Origin: Clostridium uliginosum
GTDB taxonomy: Bacteria > Bacillota > Clostridia > Clostridiales > Clostridiaceae
Assembly (NCBI RefSeq): GCF_900112485.1
Contig: NZ_FOMG01000033.1
Location: 1 to 43,012, forward strand
DNA length: 43,012 nt
Direction of reading: 5' to 3'
Both the position numbers and the translations under genes were made by a program. Within the stretch, counting starts at the first letter, position 1. Each line of letters begins with the position of its first letter. The notes below the pieces were generated by a model. That model searched no databases. It worked only from the letters and a program-made list of their open reading frames with translations, and was not told the origin of the DNA. This document shows, one piece after another, positions 33,938 to 42,588 of this stretch.

Positions 33938-36847
33938 ATGGCAAAGAAAGTTCAAATTATCCCAAAGGATAATAATATAATTAGAATCCCTTTAGAAGAA
34001 GCTATGCCAGAAAATTATTTACCTTATGCTATAGAGGTTGCAAAAGATAGAGCACTTCCGGATGTAAGAGATGGATTAAAACCGGTACATAGGAGAATTC
34101 TTTATGGAGCATATCTTCTAAAGGCTTTCCCAGATAGGCCTTATTATAAATCAGCAAGAATAGTTGGAGATATTTTAGGTAAGTTCCATCCACATGGAGA
34201 TTCATCTGTATATGATGCAATGACTATTTTAGCACAAGATTTTTCTACTAGAGCTCCACTGATTGATGGTCACGGCAACTGGGGATCAATAGATGGAGAT
34301 AATGCAGCTGCAATGCGTTATACAGAAGCTAGGCTTGCTTCTATTTCCATGGAAATGATAAGAGATATAGATAAAAATACGGTAGATATGGTACCAAACT
34401 ATTCAGATAGTGAATTTGAACCAAAGGTATTGCCGAGCAGATATCCAAATCTATTAGTAAATGGTGCTTTTGGTATTGCAGTAGGACTTGCAACTAATAT
34501 TCCACCACATAATTTAGGTGAGGTAACAGATGGAGTATTAGCTTATATAGATAACAACGAAATTTCTACTAAGGAATTAATGAATTATATAAAAGGACCA
34601 GATTTACCTACTGGCGGAATATTAATAGGAAAAAATTCTCTTATATCCGCTTATGAAACAGGAACTGGTAAGGTTGCATATAGGGCTAAAACTAAAATTG
34701 AAATATTAGATAATGGAAGACCTGGAATAGTAATTACTGAATTCCCATATAGGAGGAATAAAGCTAGAATACTTCAAACAATTTCAGAAATGACAGGAGA
34801 TAAGAGGCATTCTAAAGCTTTAGAATTAATTTCAGACATTAGAGATGAATCTGATAGAAATGGAATAAGAGCAGTAATTGAATTCAAAAAGGCAGCTAAT
34901 GAAGACAGTGTAGATCTAGTATTAAAGTATTTATTTAAAAAGACAGATCTTCAATGCAATATAAACTTTAATATGGTAGCTTTAGCGGATGGAAAGCCTG
35001 AAACAATGAGTTTAAAGGCTATGATACGGTATTATGTTAATCATCAAAAAGATATAGTAACAAGAAGAAGTAAAAGAGAACTTGAAGTAGCATTAAAAAG
35101 ATACCACATAGTTGAAGGATTTATTAAAGCTATTGATGTATTAGATGAAGTAATAGTAGCGATTAGAAGTTCAAAGTCTAAAAAAGATGCTTCTCAGAAT
35201 TTAATAGATAAATTTGGATTTTCAGAAGATCAGGCCCAAGCTATATTAGAACTTATGTTATACAGATTAACAGGGCTTGAAATAAAAGTATTTGAAAAAG
35301 AATATAAAGAACTTGAAAAAATAATAAAAAGACTTAAAAAGATATTAGCAGATGAGAAAGAGCTATTAAGAGTAATAAAATTTGAATTAAAAGAAATATG
35401 TGATAAATATAGTGATGAACGAAGAACTGTAATTATAGAAGATGATAGTCAAAGTAAAATTGATATTGAAGAATTGATAGTAGTTGAAGAAGTTATGATT
35501 ACTTTATCTAGAGATGGTTTTATTAAAAGAATGCCACTTAAGAATTATAACAGATCAAACTTTAATCCAGAAGATATAGATTATAGAGAAGGTGATGAAT
35601 TGCAGCACCTTATAAGTTCTAATACTAAAGATAGTTTACTTATATTTACAGATAAAGGATTTATGTATCAAGTTAAGGGTATTAATATACCTGAACATAA
35701 ATGGAAAGAAAAAGGAGAGAGGATAGATACAATAATAAAAGCATTAAGTTTAGAGGATGAAAAAATAATTAATGTAATATCAATAGATAACTTTAATCCT
35801 AATAAGGTGTTTAGGTTCATAACAAAAAAAGGTGGAATAAAAGAAACTTCATTAGAAAAGTTTGAAACTTCATATGGAAAGCTTCAAGCATTAAAACTAC
35901 GAGAAGGTGACAATCTTTTAAGTGTTATAATAAAAGATATTGAGGAAAGAGATAATTACTTAAAAATCAAGAGTAAGTTAGGCTTAGATTTTATTGTTGA
36001 AATACCAGAACTTGAAAATGTTCCTAGGAATATTTTATCAATACAATTATTTAATCTTTCATTAGATGATGAAATAGTAGAATTGCAAGACACAAAGGAC
36101 AATGAATATTTTGAATTTAATATTGGAGTTACAGATAAGAATACATTTAAATCATATAAAAAAAATAAAGAAGATTCATTAAAAATAAGAATTGATTCTT
36201 TGAAATATATAGCTTTGTTTACAAATAAGGGATACTTATATAAAATACCAGCATTTTTAATGAAAAACGTAATGGAAAATGAGATTAAAGTGGAATCATT
36301 TATTGGAGATTTGGAAAAAAATGAGAGAGTTATTAGTATATTCTCAATATCTTCATATGACGATAATCTAGCAGTATATTCATTTAGTAAAAGGGGATTA
36401 GTCAAAAAGACATTATTAAAAGAATTTGAAGGTGATGGATTTAAGCAATGCTGTTATAAATTAAAATCCGAAGATGATGAAATGGTGTGTGCAGATATTA
36501 ATAAGGCTACTTTAGGACATTTAATCATAATAACTAAAAAAGGAATGGCAATAAGATTTCCTGTTGAAAATGTTAATACAATGGGTAAGGTAGCTTCTGG
36601 AGTTACTGGAATTAGCTTAAGAGATGAAGATGAAGTAGTTTTTGGAACTTATATATCTAAATATTTAGAAGTAAATGGAAATAAGGTAATTATATCGCCT
36701 AAAAATCAAGAAATCTTATTAACATCAAAAGCTAAACAAAAAACAAATATAAGAGTTGATGATATTAAGCTTCAAAATCGTGCAGGTAGAGGAACCAACA
36801 TAGTATTAATGCTTGATGATGAAATTAAAGAGATATCAGTAGTATAA
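33938..36847 (+). CDS. parC: DNA topoisomerase IV subunit A-like protein (type IIA)
   Basis: A 969-residue breakage-reunion subunit. The winged-helix and tower region holds the active Tyr128 ([10 protein letters not shown]) and the quinolone-region residues Ser89 and Asp93 in [10 protein letters not shown], both of the drug-sensitive type. The C-terminal beta-pinwheel begins near residue 510. The gyrase-specific GyrA box (QRRGGKG-like) is absent: the equivalent first-blade loop reads [19 protein letters not shown]. This supports Topo IV rather than gyrase. It is longer than enterobacterial ParC but normal, to my knowledge, for clostridial homologues. The ATG has TGGAG 7 bp upstream. parE lies upstream beyond a terminator and a structured leader. 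Confidence 0.88.
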   Translation: MAKKVQIIPKDNNIIRIPLEEAMPENYLPYAIEVAKDRALPDVRDGLKPVHRRILYGAYLLKAFPDRPYYKSARIVGDILGKFHPHGDSSVYDAMTILAQDFSTRAPLIDGHGNWGSIDGDNAAAMRYTEARLASISMEMIRDIDKNTVDMVPNYSDSEFEPKVLPSRYPNLLVNGAFGIAVGLATNIPPHNLGEVTDGVLAYIDNNEISTKELMNYIKGPDLPTGGILIGKNSLISAYETGTGKVAYRAKTKIEILDNGRPGIVITEFPYRRNKARILQTISEMTGDKRHSKALELISDIRDESDRNGIRAVIEFKKAANEDSVDLVLKYLFKKTDLQCNINFNMVALADGKPETMSLKAMIRYYVNHQKDIVTRRSKRELEVALKRYHIVEGFIKAIDVLDEVIVAIRSSKSKKDASQNLIDKFGFSEDQAQAILELMLYRLTGLEIKVFEKEYKELEKIIKRLKKILADEKELLRVIKFELKEICDKYSDERRTVIIEDDSQSKIDIEELIVVEEVMITLSRDGFIKRMPLKNYNRSNFNPEDIDYREGDELQHLISSNTKDSLLIFTDKGFMYQVKGINIPEHKWKEKGERIDTIIKALSLEDEKIINVISIDNFNPNKVFRFITKKGGIKETSLEKFETSYGKLQALKLREGDNLLSVIIKDIEERDNYLKIKSKLGLDFIVEIPELENVPRNILSIQLFNLSLDDEIVELQDTKDNEYFEFNIGVTDKNTFKSYKKNKEDSLKIRIDSLKYIALFTNKGYLYKIPAFLMKNVMENEIKVESFIGDLEKNERVISIFSISSYDDNLAVYSFSKRGLVKKTLLKEFEGDGFKQCCYKLKSEDDEMVCADINKATLGHLIIITKKGMAIRFPVENVNTMGKVASGVTGISLRDEDEVVFGTYISKYLEVNGNKVIISPKNQEILLTSKAKQKTNIRVDDIKLQNRAGRGTNIVLMLDDEIKEISVV

Positions 36848-36855
36848 TAATATTT

Positions 36856-36912
36856 AGGCATATTCAAAAAAATATAGACTAATATGCTTGTATATTATTT
36901 TCTTGAATGTGT
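36856..36912 (-). mobile_element. MITE-like repeat, short form (57 bp), first of a close pair
   Basis: GGCATATTCAAAAAAATATAG...TATTTTCTTGAATGTGTC in the inverted orientation, flanked by TTA (36853-36855) and TTA (36913-36915). Confidence 0.7.
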
Positions 36913-36926
36913 CTTAGTAGTGGATT

Positions 36927-36982
36927 AGGCATATGACACAAAATATACTAACACAGTAATTTGTTATTTTTAAAAATGTATC
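36927..36982 (+). mobile_element. MITE-like repeat, short form (56 bp), second of a close pair
   Basis: GGCATATGACACAAAATATAC...GTTATTTTTAAAAATGTATC, flanked by TTA (36924-36926) and TTA (36983-36985). It lies 14 bp from the previous copy and in opposite orientation. Confidence 0.65.
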
Positions 36983-37026
36983 TTACTTATAGTACATTAT
37001 CAATTAGAAGTATGGAGGGATTTTAA

Positions 37027-37563
37027 ATGAAAAAAGTATGTGTTCTATTAGCAGAAGGATTTGAAGAAGTAGAGGCTTTAACAATATGTGATATCATAAG
37101 AAGAACAGGAATGGTTTGTGATTTAGTATCTATGAAGGAAAAAGAAGTAAAGTCTTCTCATGGAGTAATTATAAAATCCGATAAAATTTTTGATAAGAGC
37201 ATGGAATATGATTTAGTAGCACTTCCAGGTGGTATGCCAGGTGCAATAAATCTAAGAGATGATAATCGAGTAATAGAGTTTATTAATAAGCATCATAAAT
37301 TAGGTAAGCTAATAGGAGCTATTTGTGCAGCACCTATAGTTTTAGGTAAAGCAGAATTAACAACTGGCAGGAAAGTAACATCTTATCCAGGATTTGAGGA
37401 AGAACTAGAAGGATGTATATATAAAGAGGATAATGTTGTAGTAGATGGCAATATAATAACTAGCAGAGGACCAGCAACTACAATGGCATTTGCTTATACA
37501 TTAATAGAAAAATTAGGCTATGACAAGGTTGATGATTTAGCTAAATCTATGTTATATAAATAA
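37027..37563 (+). CDS. DJ-1/PfpI (YajL-like) family protein
   Basis: A 178-residue protein of the DJ-1/ThiJ/PfpI superfamily. The nucleophile elbow is Cys100 in IGAICAAPIVL, with the conserved acidic residue in AEGFEEVEAL (about Glu13/Glu14). LVALPGGMPGA (64-73) and KVTSYPGFEEEL are also typical. Members act as chaperone, deglycase or glyoxalase-like stress proteins; which applies is unclear. The ribosome binding site GGAGGG ends 7 bp before the ATG. Its stop codon TAA (37561-37563) doubles as the left flank of a repeat element. Confidence 0.85.
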   Translation: MKKVCVLLAEGFEEVEALTICDIIRRTGMVCDLVSMKEKEVKSSHGVIIKSDKIFDKSMEYDLVALPGGMPGAINLRDDNRVIEFINKHHKLGKLIGAICAAPIVLGKAELTTGRKVTSYPGFEEELEGCIYKEDNVVVDGNIITSRGPATTMAFAYTLIEKLGYDKVDDLAKSMLYK

Positions 37564-37668
37564 GGCACATTCAAAAAAATAATAGACCTATATGTTTGTC
37601 TATTTCGCATTATACTGCGTCAGTAAATATACGACGCATCTTTGGTCTGTTATTTTCTTTCATGTGCC
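37564..37668 (-). mobile_element. MITE-like palindromic repeat with internal deletion (105 bp), abutting a stop codon
   Basis: Termini GGCACATTCAAAA...TTTCTTTCATGTGCC in the inverted orientation. It matches the copies at 26363 and 29427 but lacks about 50 bp of the centre. It is flanked by TAA (37561-37563, the stop codon of the PfpI gene) and TAA (37669-37671). Confidence 0.8.
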
Positions 37669-37722
37669 TAATATTATTTATAATAATTAAATAATATTTT
37701 AAGAGAAATAACAATTGAACTA

Positions 37723-37781
37723 TATAATCCACAATTTTACTTGCTTTTATTAAGAAAGTTAGGGAGAAATTGTGGATTATA
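37723..37781. terminator. 15-bp stem-loop between the PfpI gene and recJ
   Basis: TATAATCCACAATTT (37723-37737) is inverted at 37767-37781 with a 29-nt loop. The tail is ATTATTAAAA. It may be the terminator of the PfpI transcript or an RNA-stabilising hairpin. Confidence 0.45.
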
Positions 37782-37824
37782 TTATTAAAAAATTAATTAT
37801 AGATATAACAATTTTTTAGAATAA

Positions 37825-37865
37825 AGCTATGTTTTAAAATATCAACACTATTTTAAAACATAGCT
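37825..37865. repeat. 16-bp hairpin containing copy 2 of the ATCAACAC-ATTTTAAAAC motif
   Basis: AGCTATGTTTTAAAAT (37825-37840) and ATTTTAAAACATAGCT (37850-37865) form a perfect stem around the 9-nt loop ATCAACACT. It lies in the leader just upstream of the recJ ribosome binding site. The loop plus right arm match 26658-26680 and, inverted, 41682-41705. Confidence 0.6.
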
Positions 37866-37891
37866 TAGAATAAAAATAGATGGGGGTTATG

Positions 37892-39658
37892 ATGAGAGAA
37901 AAGTGGTTTGTTAAAAATAAAAAAGTAGATTATAAAAAGATATCTATTAAATATGGTATAAGTGAATTAATGAGTAGATTAATAATAAATAGAGATATTA
38001 ATGATGATGAAATGATAAAAAATTATATAAATCCTGATTTTAAAAATTTTTATGACGCAAGAGAAATGAAAGATATAGATAAGGCTGTAACTATACTAAA
38101 AGATAAAATAGAATGCAATAAAAAAATAAGAATTGTTGGAGATTATGATGTTGATGGAGTAATTAGTGTATATATTTTGTATACAGCATTAAAGAAGTGT
38201 GGAGCAAATGTAGATTATGAAATTCCAGATAGAATAAAAGATGGATATGGAATAAATGAGAGTATAATTTATAAAGCACAGGAAGATGATGTAGATACAC
38301 TATTAACTTGTGATAATGGCATTTCTGCAATAGATCCTATAAAATATGCTAAAGAATTAGGCATGACTGTAATAGTTACAGATCATCATGATATTCCATT
38401 TATAGAAGATGAAAATTCTAAAAGGACTTTTATAGCATCAGAAGCAGATGCTATAGTTAATCCAAAACAAATAGAGTGTAAATATAAGTTTAAAAAAATA
38501 TGCGGGGCAGCAGTTGCATTTAAACTTATAGAAGTTTTATTTGAAAAAGTGAAAATTGATAAAGATGAAACTTACAAATTAGTAGAATTTGTTGCAATAG
38601 CGACTGTGTGTGACGTAGTAGATTTAATTGATGAAAACAGAATATTTGTTAAAAATGGTCTTATGATGATAAATACTACTTCTAATTTAGGACTAAAGGC
38701 GTTAATGAAAGAAACTAAGATAGAAGATAAGGAGATAGGGACTTACCACTTAGGTTTTGTTATAGGACCATGTATAAATGCATCAGGTAGATTAGATTCA
38801 GCCAAAAGAGGACTTGAATTATTATTATCTCAAAGTGAAAATGAAGCTAATATGTTAGCTAAAGAATTAGTTGAATTGAATGATGAGAGAAAAGATATGA
38901 CAAATGAAGGGGTAGAGAAGGCGATAGAACTTGTGGAGAATAGTGAAATTAAAAAAGATAAGGTATTTTTAATTTATATTCCTGAAGTTCATGAAAGTTT
39001 AGCAGGAATAATAGCGGGAAGAATAAGAGAAAAATATAATGTTCCTACTATAATACTTACAAAGGCAGAAGATGGAGTAAAAGGTTCAGGTAGATCCATA
39101 GAAGAGTATAACATGTTTGAAGAGTTATTAAGGTGTAAAGATTTATTAGATAAATTTGGAGGACATCCTATGGCAGCAGGCTTATCTTTACAAGAGGAAA
39201 ATATAGAATTATTAAGAAGAAGTCTTAATCAAAATACATTACTTACTGAAGATGACTTAATTCCTAAAGTTACAATAGATACAGCTTTAAATTTAGACCA
39301 AATAAATTATCATATGATAAGTGACTTGAATATGTTAGAACCATTTGGGAAAGGAAATTCTAAGCCTTTATTTGGAGCGAAAAATGTTAATGCTATAAAA
39401 GCAATGGTGCTTGGAAAAAATAAAAATGTATTAAAAATTAAATTAAAAACAATACTTGGAAAAAGTATTGATGGAGTCTATTTTGGAAATATTAATGATT
39501 TTGAAGAAACAATACTAAATAAATATGGAAATGAAGAATTACAAAAGTTATACGATGGTACATACAATAGTGTAAATCTAGATTTAATCTTCTATCCAAG
39601 CATAAATGAGTATAATGGAAACAGTAATATTCAAATTATTATACAAAATTATAGATAA
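37892..39658 (+). CDS. recJ: Single-stranded-DNA-specific exonuclease RecJ (DHH family)
   Basis: A 588-residue exonuclease used in recombination and mismatch or base-excision repair. DHH-domain motifs are VGDYDVDG, LLTCDNGISA, IVTDHHDIP and VAIATVCDVVDL. GPCINASGRLDSA and the DHHA1 motif KFGGHPMAAGLSL follow, and a C-terminal OB-like region ends the protein. The order and length are normal for RecJ. The start is uncertain among ATGs at 37880, 37889 and 37892. GGGGG (37882-37886) favours 37892. The leader contains a perfect 16-bp hairpin. Two truncated repeats follow the stop. Confidence 0.9.
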   Translation: MREKWFVKNKKVDYKKISIKYGISELMSRLIINRDINDDEMIKNYINPDFKNFYDAREMKDIDKAVTILKDKIECNKKIRIVGDYDVDGVISVYILYTALKKCGANVDYEIPDRIKDGYGINESIIYKAQEDDVDTLLTCDNGISAIDPIKYAKELGMTVIVTDHHDIPFIEDENSKRTFIASEADAIVNPKQIECKYKFKKICGAAVAFKLIEVLFEKVKIDKDETYKLVEFVAIATVCDVVDLIDENRIFVKNGLMMINTTSNLGLKALMKETKIEDKEIGTYHLGFVIGPCINASGRLDSAKRGLELLLSQSENEANMLAKELVELNDERKDMTNEGVEKAIELVENSEIKKDKVFLIYIPEVHESLAGIIAGRIREKYNVPTIILTKAEDGVKGSGRSIEEYNMFEELLRCKDLLDKFGGHPMAAGLSLQEENIELLRRSLNQNTLLTEDDLIPKVTIDTALNLDQINYHMISDLNMLEPFGKGNSKPLFGAKNVNAIKAMVLGKNKNVLKIKLKTILGKSIDGVYFGNINDFEETILNKYGNEELQKLYDGTYNSVNLDLIFYPSINEYNGNSNIQIIIQNYR

Positions 39659-39674
39659 CTAAAAAGTATTAATT

Positions 39675-39708
39675 TTAATTTTTGACTAGTTAGTTCTTTT
39701 ACAATGCC
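39675..39708 (+). mobile_element. Truncated MITE-like repeat, ACAATGCC right end
   Basis: TTGACTAGTTAGTTCTTTTA then CAATGCC, followed by TAA, matches the right arms at 27847-27877 and 42367-42393. No left end is found. Confidence 0.5.
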
Positions 39709-39786
39709 TAACACTAAAAATAGAGATATGATTACAGAAGATGCATTACTAAAAATTAATATAGCAACTTCAATAATCATATCTCA

Positions 39787-39803
39787 TTTTCTTTCAGGTG
39801 CCT
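39787..39803. mobile_element. Fragment of a MITE-like repeat end
   Basis: TTTTCTTTCAGGTGCC followed by TTA matches the end found at 26505-26519 (TTTTCTTTCATGTGCC). Upstream, AGATATGATTA (39724-39734) and TAATCATATCT (39775-39785) form an inverted pair, so this may be a highly diverged whole copy. Confidence 0.4.
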
Positions 39804-39807
39804 TAAA

Positions 39808-39996
39808 CTAATCTCCCATTATTTGACATACGTTTTCTATAAGTGTTTCTGTATAATTATCATATAAAAAATCCATATAACTACCACTGTTTTCATGTTG
39901 GCTTGATTGGAAGATTTGATATTGAATGTTATTCACCTTGTTATTAATTAAATCTAACTTACCAGAGATTTCTTTGAACATAGTTTTATCATTCAT
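39808..39996 (-). CDS. Small coiled-coil-like protein (62 aa), unknown function
   Basis: A 62-residue hydrophilic protein beginning MNDKTMFKEISGKLDLINNK. Heptad-like spacing of hydrophobic residues in the first 35 positions suggests a coiled coil. I chose ATG 39996 with GGAG 8 bp upstream. A longer frame from TTG 40017 would overlap the end of the CoA-transferase gene and contain the ribosome binding site. It starts 14 bp after the CoA-transferase stop, so the two form an operon. No family is recognised. Confidence 0.6.
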   Translation of the reverse strand: MNDKTMFKEISGKLDLINNKVNNIQYQIFQSSQHENSGSYMDFLYDNYTETLIENVCQIMGD

Positions 39997-40010
39997 ATTT
40001 ATCACTCCTT

Positions 40011-41306
40011 CTACCAAATTCTATTTTTTACAGCTTCCTTTTTAAGTTCTTGTCTGAAATCAGGATGAGCTATAGCTATTAAACTATCAACTCTTTCTTT
40101 AATACTTTTTCCGCGAAGATTAGCCACGCCATATTCAGTAACAATGTATTGTACGTCATTTCTAGAATATGAAATTGCAGCTCCCATATAATGATTTGCA
40201 GTAATACTTGAAATAGTATCTTTTTTTGCTGTAGAATATAATGCAATTATAGATTTTCCACCTTCACTCATTTGAGCACCAATTCCGGTATCAGTTTGTC
40301 CGCCAGTTCCACTATATTGTTGAAATCCTAAACTTTCTGATGCACATTGTCCAGTTAAATCTACACAAAGAGATGTGTTAATAGAAACCATCTTATGATT
40401 TTGTGCTAGAACATAAGGGTTATTTACATAAGAGCATCTTTTCATCTCTACACATGAATTATCATCTAAGAAATCATATAATCTTTTAGAACCAAATGCA
40501 AAAGCACCAATTATCTTATTTCTGTGTAATGATTTTTTTCTATTATTTACTACACCGGCTTCGAATAAATCAACTACACCTTCGGTAATCATTTCTGTAT
40601 GAATTCCTAAATCTTTTTTAGTTAAAAGTGATTTAGCAACTGCATTAGGTATTCCACCTATTCCAAGTTGTACAGTAGAACCATCTTCTACTAAGTCAGC
40701 TATATATTTACCTATTATTAAATCCTTTTCAGAAGGTTCCTTAGGAGATAACTCAGGTACTTTTTCATTGCTTGTATATACATAATCAACTTCGCTTATA
40801 TGAACACATGTGTCTCCTAAAACTCTAGGTAGATTTTCATTTATTTCTAAAATTACAATATCAGCATTCTCTAAAGAATCTCTTTCATAAACTAGTGAAA
40901 GTGATAATGAAAAGAAACCATGCTTGTCCATAGGTGTTGCAGCACCAACAAATATATTAGGCTTTTTGTAACTAAGTCTATTAATACCTGCATATCTAAG
41001 GTGAGTTGGAATGTATGAAACTAAACCTGTTGAATGAGCCTTTCTAGCTGGACCAGCAAAGAAAGTACTTTCATTTATAAAATGTCCTTTCATACTTGGA
41101 TCAGTGTGATATTTATAATCCAATGCACTAAGCATACTAACAACGGATACATTTTCCACTCTGTCCTTTACTTCATGAAGTCTTGAACAAAATGATACTG
41201 CTTCACAAGGACCTAGTGAGGTAACGATTTCATCATTGGATTTAACAAGCGATAAAGCTTCATCCACAGTAATAGATTTGTTTTTTAATTCTTCTGAATA
41301 ATTCAT
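40011..41306 (-). CDS. Acetyl-CoA hydrolase/transferase-family CoA-transferase (4-hydroxybutyrate or butyryl-CoA:acetate type)
   Basis: A 431-residue class I-type CoA-transferase that moves CoA between acyl-CoA and a carboxylate such as acetate. The N-terminal domain has FFAGPARKA and VGAATPMDKHGFFSLS. GIGGIPNAVAKSL (215-227) and the catalytic Glu238 in IHTEMITEGVVDL match the position I recall for clostridial 4-hydroxybutyrate CoA-transferase. VDLTGQCASES and ITEYGVANLRGKS lie in the C-terminal half. Length and motifs separate it from succinyl-CoA:acetyl-CoA transferases only weakly. The start has AGGAGGA upstream, and a Rex-like dyad lies 26 bp before the ATG, suggesting redox control of fermentation. 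Confidence 0.85.
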   Translation of the reverse strand: MNYSEELKNKSITVDEALSLVKSNDEIVTSLGPCEAVSFCSRLHEVKDRVENVSVVSMLSALDYKYHTDPSMKGHFINESTFFAGPARKAHSTGLVSYIPTHLRYAGINRLSYKKPNIFVGAATPMDKHGFFSLSLSLVYERDSLENADIVILEINENLPRVLGDTCVHISEVDYVYTSNEKVPELSPKEPSEKDLIIGKYIADLVEDGSTVQLGIGGIPNAVAKSLLTKKDLGIHTEMITEGVVDLFEAGVVNNRKKSLHRNKIIGAFAFGSKRLYDFLDDNSCVEMKRCSYVNNPYVLAQNHKMVSINTSLCVDLTGQCASESLGFQQYSGTGGQTDTGIGAQMSEGGKSIIALYSTAKKDTISSITANHYMGAAISYSRNDVQYIVTEYGVANLRGKSIKERVDSLIAIAHPDFRQELKKEAVKNRIW

Positions 41307-41331
41307 AAAAATATCCTCCTACTTAAATAAA

Positions 41332-41349
41332 GTGTTATTTTATTAACAA
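41332..41349 (-). promoter_or_regulatory. Candidate Rex (NADH/NAD+) operator
   Basis: GTGTTATTTTATTAACAA matches the general Rex consensus TTGTTAA-N4-TTAACAA at 12 of 14 defined positions, with one half-site perfect. It lies 26-43 bp upstream of the CoA-transferase start and touches a TATAAT on the minus strand (41354-41349). The position suits repression by Rex, which controls fermentation genes in clostridia. Confidence 0.5.
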
Positions 41350-41681
41350 TTATAGTTATAAGAAATATAAGTTTATTTACTATAAAGCAATTCTTAGATT
41401 CATCTGTGTTTTACTTATGATAAATATAATATTTATCTCTGAATAAAAATAACTTATTTGGGCATTTAACAGTGTTTACATCTAAGTTTTATTTAATAAA
41501 CTATATTACTAAACTAATTATATAATTTGCATGAAAAATACAATTAAATACAAAATGTTATAGAAGTAAAGTAAATTTTTTTCTTTAACTCTATAGTTAT
41601 AATATACTACATTGTTAAATAAAACACAATACTATTTTCAGAATTTATTTAATATTTAGAAAATCAGATAAATTGATTATC

Positions 41682-41705
41682 TATGTTTTAAAATCGTGCT
41701 GATAC
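41682..41705 (-). repeat. Copy 3 of the ATCA(A/G)CACGATTTTAAAACA motif (inverted)
   Basis: On the minus strand the segment reads GTATCAGCACGATTTTAAAA followed by CATA, one base from copy 1 in the core. It is far upstream (about 375 bp) of the CoA-transferase gene. Confidence 0.5.
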
Positions 41706-41795
41706 TTAGTAGATATTGTTCAGTGAGCTAATGAATTTAGGAAAGATGTGAAAATATTAATACTATATTAAAAGAGAACTAATTAGTTAAAAAAA

Positions 41796-41825
41796 TATAG
41801 AGGATAGTTAAAACTATCCTCTATA
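41796..41825 (-). terminator. Terminator of the spore-protein gene
   Basis: TATAGAGGATAGTT (41796-41809) pairs with AACTATCCTCTATA (41812-41825), a 14-bp stem. On the minus strand a run of seven T residues follows at once. Confidence 0.85.
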
Positions 41826-41847
41826 AAATATTAATCATGGTTGAATA

Positions 41848-42042
41848 TTAGATATTGTTTTCGTATTGTTTTACCATTCTTTTAACCATTTCTCCGCCAA
41901 CGCTTCCACATTGTTTTGAACTTAGGTCTCCATTATAATCTTTAAATGGAACGCCCATTTCGCTAGCAACTTCAGTTTTGAATTTTGATAAACCATTTTT
42001 AGCTTCAGGAACTAAAGTAGTATTACTATAATTATTACTCAT
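41848..42042 (-). CDS. Small acid-soluble spore protein, alpha/beta type
   Basis: A 64-residue DNA-binding spore protein that coats and protects forespore DNA. It has the family pattern: LVPEAKNGLSKFKTEVASEMG, in which TEVASE is the site cut by the germination protease, then a central DYNGDLSSKQCGSVGGEMVKRMVKQYE. A Cys stands in the SSKQCGSVGG loop. The ATG has GGAGGTGAT upstream. A 160-bp MITE-like element begins only 31 bp upstream of the start. The forespore (sigma-G) promoter must therefore lie within or beyond that element; I could not identify a convincing sigma-G box. Confidence 0.93.
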   Translation of the reverse strand: MSNNYSNTTLVPEAKNGLSKFKTEVASEMGVPFKDYNGDLSSKQCGSVGGEMVKRMVKQYENNI

Positions 42043-42073
42043 AATATATCACCTCCATTAAGAATTTAAGTAA

Positions 42074-42233
42074 GGCACATAAAAATAAATAACAAGTCCA
42101 AAGTTGCCATGAATATTTTTCATCAGGCAAGGAAACGAATTGCCCTCATAGCGAGTCTATTAGGTCAATTTGCCGACCCAGCATGATGGGGAAATAGGCT
42201 GGCAAATGGACTTGTTATTTTTTTGATTGTGCC
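42074..42233 (+). mobile_element. MITE-like palindromic repeat, full (160 bp), directly upstream of the spore-protein gene
   Basis: Termini GGCACATAAAAATAAATAAC...TTTTTGATTGTGCC, with ATAACAAGTCC pairing with GGACTTGTTAT, AATTGCC with GGTCAATTTGCC-like arms, and the TCATCAGGCAAGGA block of other copies. It is flanked by TAA (42071-42073) and TAA (42234-42236). The arms are well matched, so it can form a long hairpin. Confidence 0.82.
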
Positions 42234-42324
42234 TAAGCCATCTTTAAATAAACGACTAATCAGTATTCTTATGTTTTTTGTACTATATTGAGTTAGTAAA
42301 GTCAGCTAATAACAACAGTATTAA

Positions 42325-42393
42325 TTGCCTTCGCTTCCTCTTGTAGTTCAAAAATTCTAAGAATCTTTGACTAGTTATTTATTCTACAATGCC
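42325..42393 (+). mobile_element. Truncated MITE-like repeat, ACAATGCC subtype
   Basis: CTTCCTCTTGTAGTTCAAAA...CTTTGACTAGTTATTTATTC...TACAATGCC is closely similar to 27817-27877. TAG follows on the right. The left end is unclear. Confidence 0.5.
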
Positions 42394-42431
42394 TAGTTTA
42401 AAAGAAATTAATAACTTCAGTATTCTAAATA

Positions 42432-42470
42432 GAATCTTTGGCTAATTATTTTCTTTTAAAGTTTCTTAAT
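42432..42470 (+). mobile_element. Decayed MITE-like repeat end
   Basis: GAATCTTTGGCTAATTATTT then TCTTTTAAAGTTTC, followed by TTA, follows the right-arm pattern of the family but has lost the GCC end. Confidence 0.35.
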
Positions 42471-42554
42471 TCAATAACTATAGCTTGTGCAAAAAAAGTA
42501 AATTTATATTATATAAATGGAGGAAAATAAGGAGGACATTAACATACTTTGAAT

Positions 42555-42588
42555 CTTTGATTTGTTATTTTGTTGCTTGTACCTAATA
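42555..42588 (+). mobile_element. Decayed MITE-like repeat end
   Basis: TTTGATTTGTTATTTTGTTG then CTTGTACC, followed by TAA, matches the right arm (…CTTGTTATTTT…GTGCC) with substitutions. Confidence 0.4.

Larger units (their letters stand above)
41307..41795. other. 489-bp gene-free region upstream of the CoA-transferase gene
   Basis: It contains a Rex-like box (41332-41349), a possible minus-strand -10 (41354-41349), one copy of the ATTTTAAAAC motif (41682-41705) and otherwise AT-rich DNA. No convincing short gene is seen. Confidence 0.55.

Noticed and set aside
31661..36847. Calling the topoisomerase pair gyrase (gyrB/gyrA)
   Set aside because: Subunit A lacks a GyrA box in its C-terminal domain and the genes are not next to dnaA/recF-type genes, so Topo IV is preferred; the choice is still an inference.
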